Shown here in pieces: positions 1 to 8,324 of a stretch of DNA of 64,000 nucleotides. The position numbers and the translations under genes were made by a program. The notes beneath the pieces are model-generated. The model was not told where the DNA came from and did not search any database. It saw only the letters and a program-made list of their open reading frames with translations. How positions within the stretch are numbered: position 1 is the stretch's first letter; each line of letters opens with the position of its first letter. The stretch is taken from the NCBI GenBank assembly GCA_019753175.1, contig JAIELK010000016.1, positions 62,001 through 126,000 on the forward strand, written 5' to 3'. This DNA comes from Hyphomonadaceae bacterium (GTDB lineage: Bacteria; Pseudomonadota; Alphaproteobacteria; Caulobacterales; Aquidulcibacteraceae).

Positions 1-3
1 TTT

Positions 4-11
4 GGAGGGGG
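4..11 (+). promoter_or_regulatory. Ribosome-binding site of the CHAT-like gene
   Basis: A GGAGGGGG run ends one base before the ATG at 13, so the spacing is tight but the match to the 16S anti-Shine-Dalgarno is strong. It supports 13 as the true start of the first gene. The promoter must lie to the left of the window. Confidence 0.6.
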
Positions 12-12
12 C

Positions 13-1476
13 ATGGCGAAGGGTAAGGCAAAGCGGGTTACAACGAAGCAGAAAGCCAAGGCGCCATCGCGTTCGAACCTGAAAAAGAACGTCACGAAGG
101 GCGTCAAGGCGCGTGCGGCGCAAGCCAGCAAGAACGCGGCCAAGAACAAGGCGGCGAAGACCGAGAAAGCAACGTCACGCGGGCAGCCGCGGGGTTCGCC
201 CGCTCGCGCAGAAAAACCCGCGGTGCGCGGCAAGCCAGAGCGTACGCTCCGGGTGGACCTCCGCCACGATAATGATTCCACGGAGGTGTTCTGGAGTTTG
301 CCGGGACGGGCGCCACGCGATCGTGAAGCCAAGGTCGGAGAAGAAGGCTGGGCGTGGGATGGCTATTACGTGTCCGCCAGCCTCATTGACCGCCTTGGCG
401 AGACAATCCGCGATCACCTGCATGAGCTTCAGGCGCTGGACTGGGTGGTGACGGACGAAGGCGTCAAGGGTGAGGTTACGCGCTGCAAAGCGATACTCGG
501 CCAGCTCATTGACACGGGGCGTGAACTGCACGCCGCCATCCTGAGGGGTCTGGATGGCGATGATTTGTCGATGAAGCGGGCGGAGCGTTTCAGAGAATGG
601 TTCAACAAGAACGTTCTTTCTGCGCCTGCCGGAACTTGGCGCATCGAAGTCATCCACGCCAAGTATTCGCGCACGATTGCACCATGGGCGCTGGCGTGCG
701 TGCCGATGCGACGCGAGGACATGGCGCAGCTCGATCCGCGCAAGCCGGATCAGTATTCGGATTTCTGGGGAGCGCGATTTAAGCTTGCCGTGAGAGGCAA
801 CACGCGCGACGCCCGCGACGGCTCGGACACACGCGACGGCGGCAACATGCGGCTGGCGTGTGTGCTCGAACTCGACGAGTATGCGGTGACTCAGATGGAG
901 AGCCGCCGCCCCGGAGAGGCCGAACGGATGCGCGATCATCTGGGCTGGGATAAGGACGGTTACGTCGAACTCGCGCAGAAACACATGCGCAAGGATTTAT
1001 TTTGGTACGTATCGCTGCAGGCGGACAAGGGCTCTTTCGTAATCGGAAAGGACGCGATCAGCTCGTCGGACTTGGCCGAAAACTCGACACTCAACGCCAA
1101 CACCGATCGCATTGTCTTGATGCTCCTCGATGGCGATGCAGTGATAAGAGGCGACCGCGGTCCAGATTGGCTGCGGCACGCGCTTGCGCTTGGCCGTTCC
1201 GGGCTGATTGCGGTCGAAACCGACATTAGAAACAATCGGATCAAGCATTTCGGTTGGTACATCTTGCGCGACATCCTGACTTCGGAGAAGCCGCTGCTTG
1301 ACGCCATGTCGGCGGCCCGGCGCAAGTTCTGGCCGCTGGGTTTGCTGTACGGCATCTATTGCAGTCCAGTGCACACCGCAGTGATGCCGCCGCCTGCGCA
1401 AACCATCCGTCAGGTCGACGACTGGATCAGCATCATCCGCTCCATCCCGCAAGAAGAAGCGCAGAGTTCATCATGA
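13..1476 (+). CDS. CHAT-like (caspase-fold) protein, catalytic dyad apparently lost; partner of nSTAND NTPase
   Basis: 487 residues. Residues 1-75 are a Lys/Ala/Arg-rich, low-complexity basic tail. From about 90 on, the protein follows the layout of CHAT domains: a helical stretch with a GRELHAAIL-type motif around 165-180, a strand then APWALAC at 223-229 (compare the IPWELLY motif of CHAT proteins), a strand FWYVSLQAD at 330-338 where active members carry the CHG histidine, a strand VLMLLDGDAV at 368-377 where they carry the NAC cysteine, and a C-terminal GLIAVETDI...ARRKFWPLGLLYGIY block like the GTLWPV...A...YGxP end of CHAT. Neither catalytic His nor Cys is present at the expected places, so it may be a pseudo-enzyme or my alignment may be off. 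The stop overlaps the next start (ATGA at 1473-1476), so translation is coupled with the NTPase. The CHAT call is by motif pattern only; the role in defence or regulated cell death is inference. Confidence 0.6.
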   Translation: MAKGKAKRVTTKQKAKAPSRSNLKKNVTKGVKARAAQASKNAAKNKAAKTEKATSRGQPRGSPARAEKPAVRGKPERTLRVDLRHDNDSTEVFWSLPGRAPRDREAKVGEEGWAWDGYYVSASLIDRLGETIRDHLHELQALDWVVTDEGVKGEVTRCKAILGQLIDTGRELHAAILRGLDGDDLSMKRAERFREWFNKNVLSAPAGTWRIEVIHAKYSRTIAPWALACVPMRREDMAQLDPRKPDQYSDFWGARFKLAVRGNTRDARDGSDTRDGGNMRLACVLELDEYAVTQMESRRPGEAERMRDHLGWDKDGYVELAQKHMRKDLFWYVSLQADKGSFVIGKDAISSSDLAENSTLNANTDRIVLMLLDGDAVIRGDRGPDWLRHALALGRSGLIAVETDIRNNRIKHFGWYILRDILTSEKPLLDAMSAARRKFWPLGLLYGIYCSPVHTAVMPPPAQTIRQVDDWISIIRSIPQEEAQSSS

Positions 1477-4400
1477 CTACGCCGAAGGCTAAAAACGCTA
1501 AGCAGCGACCAGCTGCAGAGCGGGCGCCCATAAGACCGGCTGCCCCCGTGACACGGCCTTATCCGGGTCTGCGTCACTATGACGAAGGCCGAGAATTGTA
1601 TTTCGCCGGTCGGGATCATGAGATCGAGGAGTGTGCGAGTTTGTTGCGAGATTCTCGCGTGCTGCTCCTTCATGGTCGAACCGGATGCGGCAAGTCGAGC
1701 TTCTTGCACGCCGGCGTCAAGCCGTTCTTGGCGCGAACCGGCTCGCCGATCAGCTTCGCGCAAGCGCGAGACGGTTTTTCGGTGGTGCGATCGACGGCTG
1801 ATCCCCTGCGAGCGGTGGGGTCCGCTTTGCTTGAGATTGCGGATTCCTTTATCGATCCAGAGAGCAACCCCAGTGGACGCGTGTTTGGACGGCTGGCGAG
1901 CGATGTCGATCCCGCGTCTATTGAAGCCGCCTTTCCCAAAGATGCGAAATTCAGAGAGAGTGTCCAAACGTCGGCGACAGCGGCGTTCTCTGCGCTGAAC
2001 ACCTTGGCGCGTGCGATGCGGACGCCGCCGATTATCGTCATAGACCAAGCGGAGGAGATCTTTACGCTCAAACCCCGCCGCGACCTCTCGCAATCGGGCA
2101 GTGAGGCGTCGCGTCAAGCGCTGGCGGAAGAACGCCGCGACCGTGAGTACTTCCGTTTCATCCAGATGGTCGCCTCGCGCGATGCGCGCACGCGGCTGGT
2201 CGTGTCCTTGCGTACTGAATACAAAGGACTGTTCGACGACCATATCGCCAAACATGGGCATGCCGGCGAGGACCTACGGGGCTTTCATTTACGCGACTTG
2301 GATGTCACGGCGTTACAGCAGGCGATCCTTCGACCGACACTGAGAAATGGGCCGGAGTGGCAACGCCTCAAGGCTAAACTGGACCTCGATGATGCGGCTC
2401 TGGCGCCCGGCGATGCGAGCGACGCATTGCGCATCTCCTCGGAGGCGGCGCTTGAACTCGCCAAAGGTCTGTTGAGTGAAAGGGTCCCGGTCGGTGGTGT
2501 GCTGCCGACATTGCAGGCGGCTTGCATTCGTCTTTGGGAGCAGTCAAAGCTCGCACGCGAACGGCGCGGAGGTCGCCACGAGATTGATGTCGCCGATCTG
2601 CGGCGCCTCGGTGAAATCGAAAACCAGGTTGAAGAGTATCTGCAAGAGCAAATAGAGCGCCAGTGTTCGCGCGTTGAAGCCTGGCGCGACAATCTTCCGG
2701 AGAAGGTTTCGATCTGGCTCGGCGCTTTGCGCGATCTTCTTGTCCGTGTCGAAGCCGACGGCCGCGCGGTGACCAACAGCATTGAGCTCAACGCCCTCAC
2801 AGAGGAGATCGCCAGCCGATTGCCAGGGGGGAAGAGCAATGTCGGCGCCGTAACGGAACGTCTGAAGGAGTTGCGGGATCCAATCTCAGGCATCCTGAAA
2901 CCCGACCAAGACAACATCACGCTGGGCCATGACAGCTTGGCGCTTGCACTGAACAAATGGTCGCTGGCGACCCCGCGCGACAGCAAGATGATGATGCGCA
3001 TGGGCATGGCCACCATGCACCGGTTGCGCGAGTTGCGTCGCGAGGACTTGTTTCTTGACGACGACCTCCCGCACGAAACCACGGTCATTTCCCCTGTGGA
3101 CTTCAATTGGGATCGCCAGTTGCCTCATTTCGCACAGGCGCGCGGCTTCGCGGAGCGATTGGGGATCAGGATTGCGTCTGACGCAAAGCTGGACGCGCGG
3201 CGCGATCTGCGACGCAAGTGGAACTGGGAAGCTCTGCGCGAAGCGCTGATCGAAAGGGAGCAGAGCTGGGGCGCGAAGCGGCGGTGGAACGGCGGTAATG
3301 AGCGGGTTATGGTCGCCGCGGAATTTGCCGCTTTTCCAGGCAAACCGGAAGCTGCCGAGAACTCGACGGCGGAGGCGGTGGGGCCAGCTATATATGCATG
3401 GCGCTGGTCTGATCTGCTCGTGTGCAATTTATTTGTCGGCAATGCCTTGGTCGGCCCCAACCCCAAATTCGCGGAGCGCATTGTCGACGCGATGAAGGTC
3501 TCGGAGGCGACCAATGCCGCAAAGGACGACGCTGTCCAGAACTTGGATGCGCCAGATCAGTTCGTGGAGGAACTGAAGGCGGTGGTGGTTAGTGCGCTGG
3601 AGGAAGTGCTTCGCTCTGGCGGCGAGATCAAATGTGCGAATGCAAGCGGGCGCCAGCTGCTTGTGCTTGCAGCAAAGATTTGTTGCAGACCAGATTTGGC
3701 GAAAGAGTTCGCGAAGCTGACCTCGCTCACGACGCTTGAGAATGCGGTTTACGATGTTGCAGATCCGCTGATCGAGCATCTTTTGGACGGCGACACGAGG
3801 TTCATTGTCGGGTCAGCCGCCTCCCGTGCGATGGCGCGTCAGTGCGGCTTCCATCCCTACTTCGGCGCCAAGGAAATCGCCATCCTTGCCCACAAGGAGA
3901 TGAAGAGGCGGCAGGGAGTGGATCGGCTGACCAACCGCCAGATTGACAAAAAAGAAAAAGATCGTCGGCGCGAACTACCCGACTTGGCCGCTGCGGTTCA
4001 AGAGACGATGGCGCACACGGTTTGGAACATCAGCGTGCCCGCGGCGACCTGGCGGCAGGGGCTCAATCGCGCGTTCATCCTGCGTTTGGCCTCGCTCGGT
4101 TACTTCACCAGCGAGTACGTGCGCACTTCGATGGACGATTTCATCGGCTACATCCACGAGTTCGTGAACCAGTCATTTCTTGCTGACACGCGAGGCGAGA
4201 ATGCCATGAGCGGTCAGCGGCAAATGCGATACGCCATCAAGGAGGCGATCGCAGATTGCTACACGTTCTTGCGCTTCGACGAGTTCGGACCTGCTATTTT
4301 CGATCTCGATTCGCTTTACGCCTACTGGTCCGAGCACGGGCAATTGCGAACGCGGTCGGTAGCGGGTGAGATCTACAATGAACTCGTCATGCTGCGGCAG

Positions 4401-4640
4401 AGGACGTTGGCGCACTATCAGATTTGCGCCGAGGCGATTGCCTGGATGCGTTACGGACGAACGTATGATCCCTCGCACGAGGACATCAGCAGAGCCTACA
4501 AGCTCAAGGAGCTGGCCTGGAATAACTTCAACATTTACAACTTTTATGATGCCGAACGCTACATGAGCCGGGCGGCGGATGAACTTAGGGGCTGCATGGA
4601 GCGGGACTTCCAGCGTAAGGACGCTGGCGTCGTTCAATAA
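1473..4640 (+). CDS. nSTAND1-type STAND NTPase with unrecognised C-terminal region
   Basis: 1055 residues from the ATG at 1473, which overlaps the previous stop; an in-frame upstream start at 1359 lies inside the neighbour and is not needed. A PYPGLRHYDE segment leads into a P-loop GRTGCGKSS (G68-S76, K74), Walker B IIVIDQAEEIF (D191, E194/E195), a sensor-type arginine in SLRTEY (R247), and a winged-helix end with ITLGHDSLALALNKW (H486, D487). This order is that of nSTAND1 NTPases, which act as switchable hubs in bacterial signalling and antiphage systems. Residues about 500-1055 are mostly helical with no WD40, TPR array or other repeat I can recognise, and would be the sensor or effector-binding part. 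Pairing with a CHAT-like protein matches known STAND-protease logic. Base composition and codon use (AAA, GAA, TTG, TTT more often) look less GC-biased than the core genes downstream. The target and trigger are unknown. Confidence 0.8.
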   Translation: MTTPKAKNAKQRPAAERAPIRPAAPVTRPYPGLRHYDEGRELYFAGRDHEIEECASLLRDSRVLLLHGRTGCGKSSFLHAGVKPFLARTGSPISFAQARDGFSVVRSTADPLRAVGSALLEIADSFIDPESNPSGRVFGRLASDVDPASIEAAFPKDAKFRESVQTSATAAFSALNTLARAMRTPPIIVIDQAEEIFTLKPRRDLSQSGSEASRQALAEERRDREYFRFIQMVASRDARTRLVVSLRTEYKGLFDDHIAKHGHAGEDLRGFHLRDLDVTALQQAILRPTLRNGPEWQRLKAKLDLDDAALAPGDASDALRISSEAALELAKGLLSERVPVGGVLPTLQAACIRLWEQSKLARERRGGRHEIDVADLRRLGEIENQVEEYLQEQIERQCSRVEAWRDNLPEKVSIWLGALRDLLVRVEADGRAVTNSIELNALTEEIASRLPGGKSNVGAVTERLKELRDPISGILKPDQDNITLGHDSLALALNKWSLATPRDSKMMMRMGMATMHRLRELRREDLFLDDDLPHETTVISPVDFNWDRQLPHFAQARGFAERLGIRIASDAKLDARRDLRRKWNWEALREALIEREQSWGAKRRWNGGNERVMVAAEFAAFPGKPEAAENSTAEAVGPAIYAWRWSDLLVCNLFVGNALVGPNPKFAERIVDAMKVSEATNAAKDDAVQNLDAPDQFVEELKAVVVSALEEVLRSGGEIKCANASGRQLLVLAAKICCRPDLAKEFAKLTSLTTLENAVYDVADPLIEHLLDGDTRFIVGSAASRAMARQCGFHPYFGAKEIAILAHKEMKRRQGVDRLTNRQIDKKEKDRRRELPDLAAAVQETMAHTVWNISVPAATWRQGLNRAFILRLASLGYFTSEYVRTSMDDFIGYIHEFVNQSFLADTRGENAMSGQRQMRYAIKEAIADCYTFLRFDEFGPAIFDLDSLYAYWSEHGQLRTRSVAGEIYNELVMLRQRTLAHYQICAEAIAWMRYGRTYDPSHEDISRAYKLKELAWNNFNIYNFYDAERYMSRAADELRGCMERDFQRKDAGVVQ

Positions 4641-4674
4641 GCGGCGCTGCGGCCAGCAGCGAGCACCTGGACGC

Positions 4675-4749
4675 TGGAGCGGGCAGGGGGAATCGAACCC
4701 CCGACATTCAGCTTGGGAAGCTGACGTTCTACCTCTGAACTATGCCCGC
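4675..4749 (-). tRNA. tRNA-Gly (anticodon CCC)
   Basis: On the minus strand the 75-nt sequence starts GCGGGCA and ends TGCCCGC-T-CCA, giving a perfect 7-bp acceptor stem and an encoded CCA. The anticodon arm is TCAGC-TTCCCAA-GCTGA with CCC at 34-36, and the T arm carries GGTTCGATTCC. It reads GGG codons. Its 3' end (4675) faces the CHAT/nSTAND cassette 34 bp away, the usual position of an integrated element relative to a tRNA. No direct repeat of its 3' end is seen in the window, but the far side of any island would be left of position 1. Confidence 0.95.
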
Positions 4750-4867
4750 GACAGCGTTAGCGCAACGATAGGCGATTTCCGCGGCTGGCGCCAGCGCTGG
4801 CGCGCTCGACAGCCCGGCGCGCGGCGCCTAGGTTCGCGCCGATGCCGCCGCCCCGGAGCCGCGTAAG

Positions 4868-6886
4868 ATGACACCGCTGCAGCTTGAAAACTTCGCCGAA
4901 GGCCGATGGGTACGGAGCGGCGGCGCGCGCGCCGAAGCGCGGTCGGCGATCGATGGCGCGGTGGTCGCGACCCTGGGCGCGGAAGGCGTCGACTTCGGCG
5001 CGATGCTTGCGTTTGCGCGCAGCAAAGGCGGTGCAGCGCTGCGGGCCATGACCTTCCATCAGCGCGCGCGCATGCTGAAGGCGTTGGCGGATGCTCTGAC
5101 CACGCGCAAGGAAGAGCTTTACGCGCTGTCCTTCGACACCGGCGCCACGCGCGCCGACAGTTGGATCGACGTCGACGGCGGCATCGGCACGTTCGCCGTG
5201 TATCAGTCCAAGGGGAGGCGCGAGCTGCCGAACGCGCGCGTCCTGGTCGACGGCGAGGTGGAGGCGCTTTCGCGCAACGGTACGTTCCAGGGGCTGCACG
5301 TGTACACGCCGCTGCAGGGCGCGGCGGTGCACATCAACGCCTTCAATTTCCCGGTCTGGGGCATGCTGGAGAAGCTGGCGCCGACCTTTCTCGCTGGCGT
5401 GCCGGCGATCGTGAAGCCGGCGAGCGCGACCGCGTATCTCACCGAACGCGCTGTGCGCATCATGCTCGACGCAGGCGTGCTGCCCGACGGCGCGCTGCAG
5501 CTGATCGTGGGCGGGGTGGGCGATCTGTTCGATCATTTGACTTGCCAGGACGTCGTGTCCTTCACCGGCTCGGCGACGACGGCGGAGAGATTGCAGCGCC
5601 ACCCGGTGATCGCGCTCGAGAGCGTGCGCTTTGTTGCCGAACGAGACTCGCTCAACGCCTCCGTGCTTGGACCGGACGCGACATCGGCGAGTGCAGAGTT
5701 CGACCTCTTCATCAAGGAAGTGGCGCGCGAGATGACGGTGAAGGCCGGACAGAAGTGTACGGCAATCCGTCGCGCGCTGGTCCCGGAGCCGCTCCTCGAA
5801 GAGGCGCAGGCGGCGCTTTCGGCACGGCTGGAGGCGCTGCAACCCGGCGATCCGCGCGCGGAGAGCACAAAGCTCGGCGCGCTGGTCAGCCGAGCACAGC
5901 GCGATGACGTTCGCGACAAGATCGGCGAACTGGCGCGCGAGGCCAAAATCGTGTTCGGGGATCCGGCGCGGTCGCCGGTGGACGAGCGCGGTGCGTTCCT
6001 GTCGCCCGTCTTGCTGCGCTGCGACGCACCTTGGCGCGCGGCTGCGGTGCACGATGTGGAAGCGTTCGGCCCAGTGGCGACCATGATGCCGTACAAGGAC
6101 GCAAGCGACGCGCTTGCGCTCGCCAATCGCGGCAAAGGTTCGCTGGTGATGAGCGTGTTCACGTATGACGACGCGTTTGCGTCGGAGGTCGTATCGAGCA
6201 GCGGCGCGTTTCATGGACGCATCGCCTTCATCGACCGCGACAGCGCCAAGGAGAGCACTGGCCACGGTTCGCCGCTGCCGCACATGATCCATGGCGGTCC
6301 CGGCCGCGCCGGCGGCGGCGAGGAGATGGGCGGGATGCGTGGGGTAAAGCACTATATGCAGCGCACTGCGTTGCAGGGGCATCCGCGCGTGCTGAGCGCG
6401 ATCGCGGGCAAGTACGTCACCGGTGCGCCGACGCGGGCGGCGAGCGAACATCCGTTCCGGCGTAAGTTCCACGATTTGCCGATCGGCTATCAGCTCAAAA
6501 CCAAGGCGCGGACGATCACGCTCGAAGACATTGAGCATTTTGCGCACTTTACCGGCGATACGTTCTACGCGCACATGGACGAGGAGGCGGCGAAGGCCAA
6601 TCCGCTGTTCGGCGGGCGCGTCGCGCACGGCTATCTCATTCTGGCGTTTGCGGCTGGGCTCTTCGTCGATCCGGACCCCGGCCCGGTGCTCGCCAATTAC
6701 GGGCTCGACAGCTTGCGCTTCGTCAAGCCGGTGAAGCCCGGCGACAGCATCCAAGTCGCGCTGACGGTGAAAGACAAGACGCTGCGCAAACCTGACCAGG
6801 GGGAAATGCGATGGGATGTCGTCGTCACCAACCAGAATGGCGAAACGGTCGCCGCCTATGATCTCCTCACCATGAACGCTGCCTGA
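4868..6886 (+). CDS. paaZ: Bifunctional aldehyde dehydrogenase / enoyl-CoA hydratase (PaaZ type)
   Basis: 672 residues, the family length. PaaZ opens the oxepin-CoA ring in aerobic phenylacetate breakdown through a MaoC-type hydratase domain and oxidises the resulting semialdehyde with NADP through an aldehyde dehydrogenase domain. The dehydrogenase part (about 1-515) has the catalytic cysteine in GQKCTA (C297) and glutamate E258. The C-terminal MaoC part has the hydratase pair in [10 protein letters not shown] (D564, H569), spaced as in the E. coli enzyme. No paaABCDE, paaK, paaG, paaH or paaJ lies nearby, so either the rest of the pathway is elsewhere or the enzyme serves another ring-opening or aldehyde route. 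The downstream M20 gene starts 9 bp after the stop, suggesting one transcript. Confidence 0.9.
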   Translation: MTPLQLENFAEGRWVRSGGARAEARSAIDGAVVATLGAEGVDFGAMLAFARSKGGAALRAMTFHQRARMLKALADALTTRKEELYALSFDTGATRADSWIDVDGGIGTFAVYQSKGRRELPNARVLVDGEVEALSRNGTFQGLHVYTPLQGAAVHINAFNFPVWGMLEKLAPTFLAGVPAIVKPASATAYLTERAVRIMLDAGVLPDGALQLIVGGVGDLFDHLTCQDVVSFTGSATTAERLQRHPVIALESVRFVAERDSLNASVLGPDATSASAEFDLFIKEVAREMTVKAGQKCTAIRRALVPEPLLEEAQAALSARLEALQPGDPRAESTKLGALVSRAQRDDVRDKIGELAREAKIVFGDPARSPVDERGAFLSPVLLRCDAPWRAAAVHDVEAFGPVATMMPYKDASDALALANRGKGSLVMSVFTYDDAFASEVVSSSGAFHGRIAFIDRDSAKESTGHGSPLPHMIHGGPGRAGGGEEMGGMRGVKHYMQRTALQGHPRVLSAIAGKYVTGAPTRAASEHPFRRKFHDLPIGYQLKTKARTITLEDIEHFAHFTGDTFYAHMDEEAAKANPLFGGRVAHGYLILAFAAGLFVDPDPGPVLANYGLDSLRFVKPVKPGDSIQVALTVKDKTLRKPDQGEMRWDVVVTNQNGETVAAYDLLTMNAA

Positions 6887-6895
6887 GAGGCGAAG

Positions 6896-8323
6896 ATGTC
6901 CGAATTCGTTCAATCGAAGCTGCGCCAGTTCGTCGATGAAATGTGGCGCGACGAGATCGTGCCCACGCTCGTCGACTACATCCGCATTCCCAACAAGTCG
7001 CCGTCGTTCGAGCCGGACTGGGCCACGCTCGGGCACATGGACAAGGCGGTCGACATGTTCGCGGCTTGGGCGCGGGCCAGACTCGTGCATTTGCCGGGCG
7101 CAACGCTTTCGGTCGAACGCTTGCCGGGGCGCACGCCGCTCATTTTCATCGACGTGCCCGGAACCGCGCGCGGCGGCGACACGGTGATGCTCTACGGCCA
7201 CCTCGACAAGCAGCCGGAAATGACCGGTTGGAGTGACGGGAAGGGGCCGTGGATTCCTGTACTCGAAGGCGACAAGCTCTACGGACGCGGCGGCGCCGAC
7301 GACGGCTACGCCATGTTCGGCGCGCTGGCGGCGCTGCTGGCGTTGAAAGAGCAGAACGTGGCGCACGCGCGCGCGGTGATCGTGATCGAAGCCTCGGAGG
7401 AGTCCGGCTCGCCCGATCTGCCATTCTACATGGATGCGCTGGCCGACCGCATCGGCACGGTCTCGCTGGTTGTCTGTCTCGACAGCGGTTGCGGCGACTA
7501 CGAGCGGCTGTGGCTGACGACGTCGCTCCGCGGCCTGGTCGGCGGCACACTGCGCGTCGATGTGCTAGAGGAGGGCGTCCACTCCGGCGACGCATCCGGA
7601 ATCGTGCCATCGAGCTTCCGCATCTTGCGTCAGTTGTTGGCGCGGCTTGAGAATGTGGACACGGGCGAGGTCATCGTCGGTGAACTAGGGGCGCCGATTC
7701 CCGCCGACCGCATCGCACAAGCCAGGGTCGCCGCGGGGGCGCTGGGCGAACAGGTGTACGCCAAGTTTCCGTTCGTGGCCGGCATGCGTCCGGCGACGAA
7801 CGATCCTGTCGAACTCGTGCTCAACCGGACGTGGCGTCCCGCGTTATCGGTGACCGGCTTGGCTGGCGCGCCGGCGCCGCGCGACGCAGGCAACGTGCTT
7901 CGGCCGTTTACCGAGGCGAAGCTCTCGATGCGCGTCCCGCCGACACTCGATGGCAAGATGGCGAGCGCGCGGCTGAAGCAAATCCTGGAGGCGGATCCGC
8001 CTTATGGCGCGCGGGTGACCTACGAGGGCGAGAAAGACGGTTCGGGTTGGAACGCGCCGGCGACGGCCCCGTGGCTCGAGGCGGCTCTTGAAGACGCGTC
8101 GCACGCGAGCTTCGGTAAGCCAATGGCGATGATGGGTGAGGGCGGCTCGATCCCATTCATGGGCATGCTGGGCGAGAAGTTCCCCGAAGCGCAGTTCGTC
8201 GTCACCGGCGTGCTCGGCCCGCACTCGAATGCGCATGGGCCAAACGAGTTCTTGCACATACCGACCGGCAAGAAGGTCACGGAAGTGGTTGCCCGTGTGC
8301 TGGCCGCGCACGCTGTGCGCTAA
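6896..8323 (+). CDS. M20 family metallopeptidase (dipeptidase-like)
   Basis: 475 residues. M20 enzymes are dizinc exopeptidases that cleave dipeptides or acylated amino acids in the cytoplasm. The first metal site is in MLYGHLDKQPEM, the bridging Asp in GRGGADDGYAMF, the catalytic and metal glutamates in EASEESGS, and the C-terminal metal His in GVLGPHSNAHGPNE. A dimerisation lid domain sits between. No signal peptide is present. An AGAGGCGAAG stretch before the ATG at 6896 serves as ribosome-binding site. The exact substrate cannot be told from sequence. It ends one base before the convergent hybrid kinase gene. Confidence 0.9.
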   Translation: MSEFVQSKLRQFVDEMWRDEIVPTLVDYIRIPNKSPSFEPDWATLGHMDKAVDMFAAWARARLVHLPGATLSVERLPGRTPLIFIDVPGTARGGDTVMLYGHLDKQPEMTGWSDGKGPWIPVLEGDKLYGRGGADDGYAMFGALAALLALKEQNVAHARAVIVIEASEESGSPDLPFYMDALADRIGTVSLVVCLDSGCGDYERLWLTTSLRGLVGGTLRVDVLEEGVHSGDASGIVPSSFRILRQLLARLENVDTGEVIVGELGAPIPADRIAQARVAAGALGEQVYAKFPFVAGMRPATNDPVELVLNRTWRPALSVTGLAGAPAPRDAGNVLRPFTEAKLSMRVPPTLDGKMASARLKQILEADPPYGARVTYEGEKDGSGWNAPATAPWLEAALEDASHASFGKPMAMMGEGGSIPFMGMLGEKFPEAQFVVTGVLGPHSNAHGPNEFLHIPTGKKVTEVVARVLAAHAVR

Positions 8324-8324
8324 G

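Noticed and set aside
1359-1472. Upstream in-frame start of the nSTAND gene
   Set aside because: It would overlap 114 bases of the CHAT-like gene; the ATG at 1473 overlaps its stop and starts a normal N-terminus.
4757-7366. An 869-codon open frame on the minus strand across paaZ and the M20 gene
   Set aside because: It is antisense to two well-identified genes, is dominated by Arg, His, Ala and Asp as expected for the complement of high-GC coding sequence, and has no known motif.
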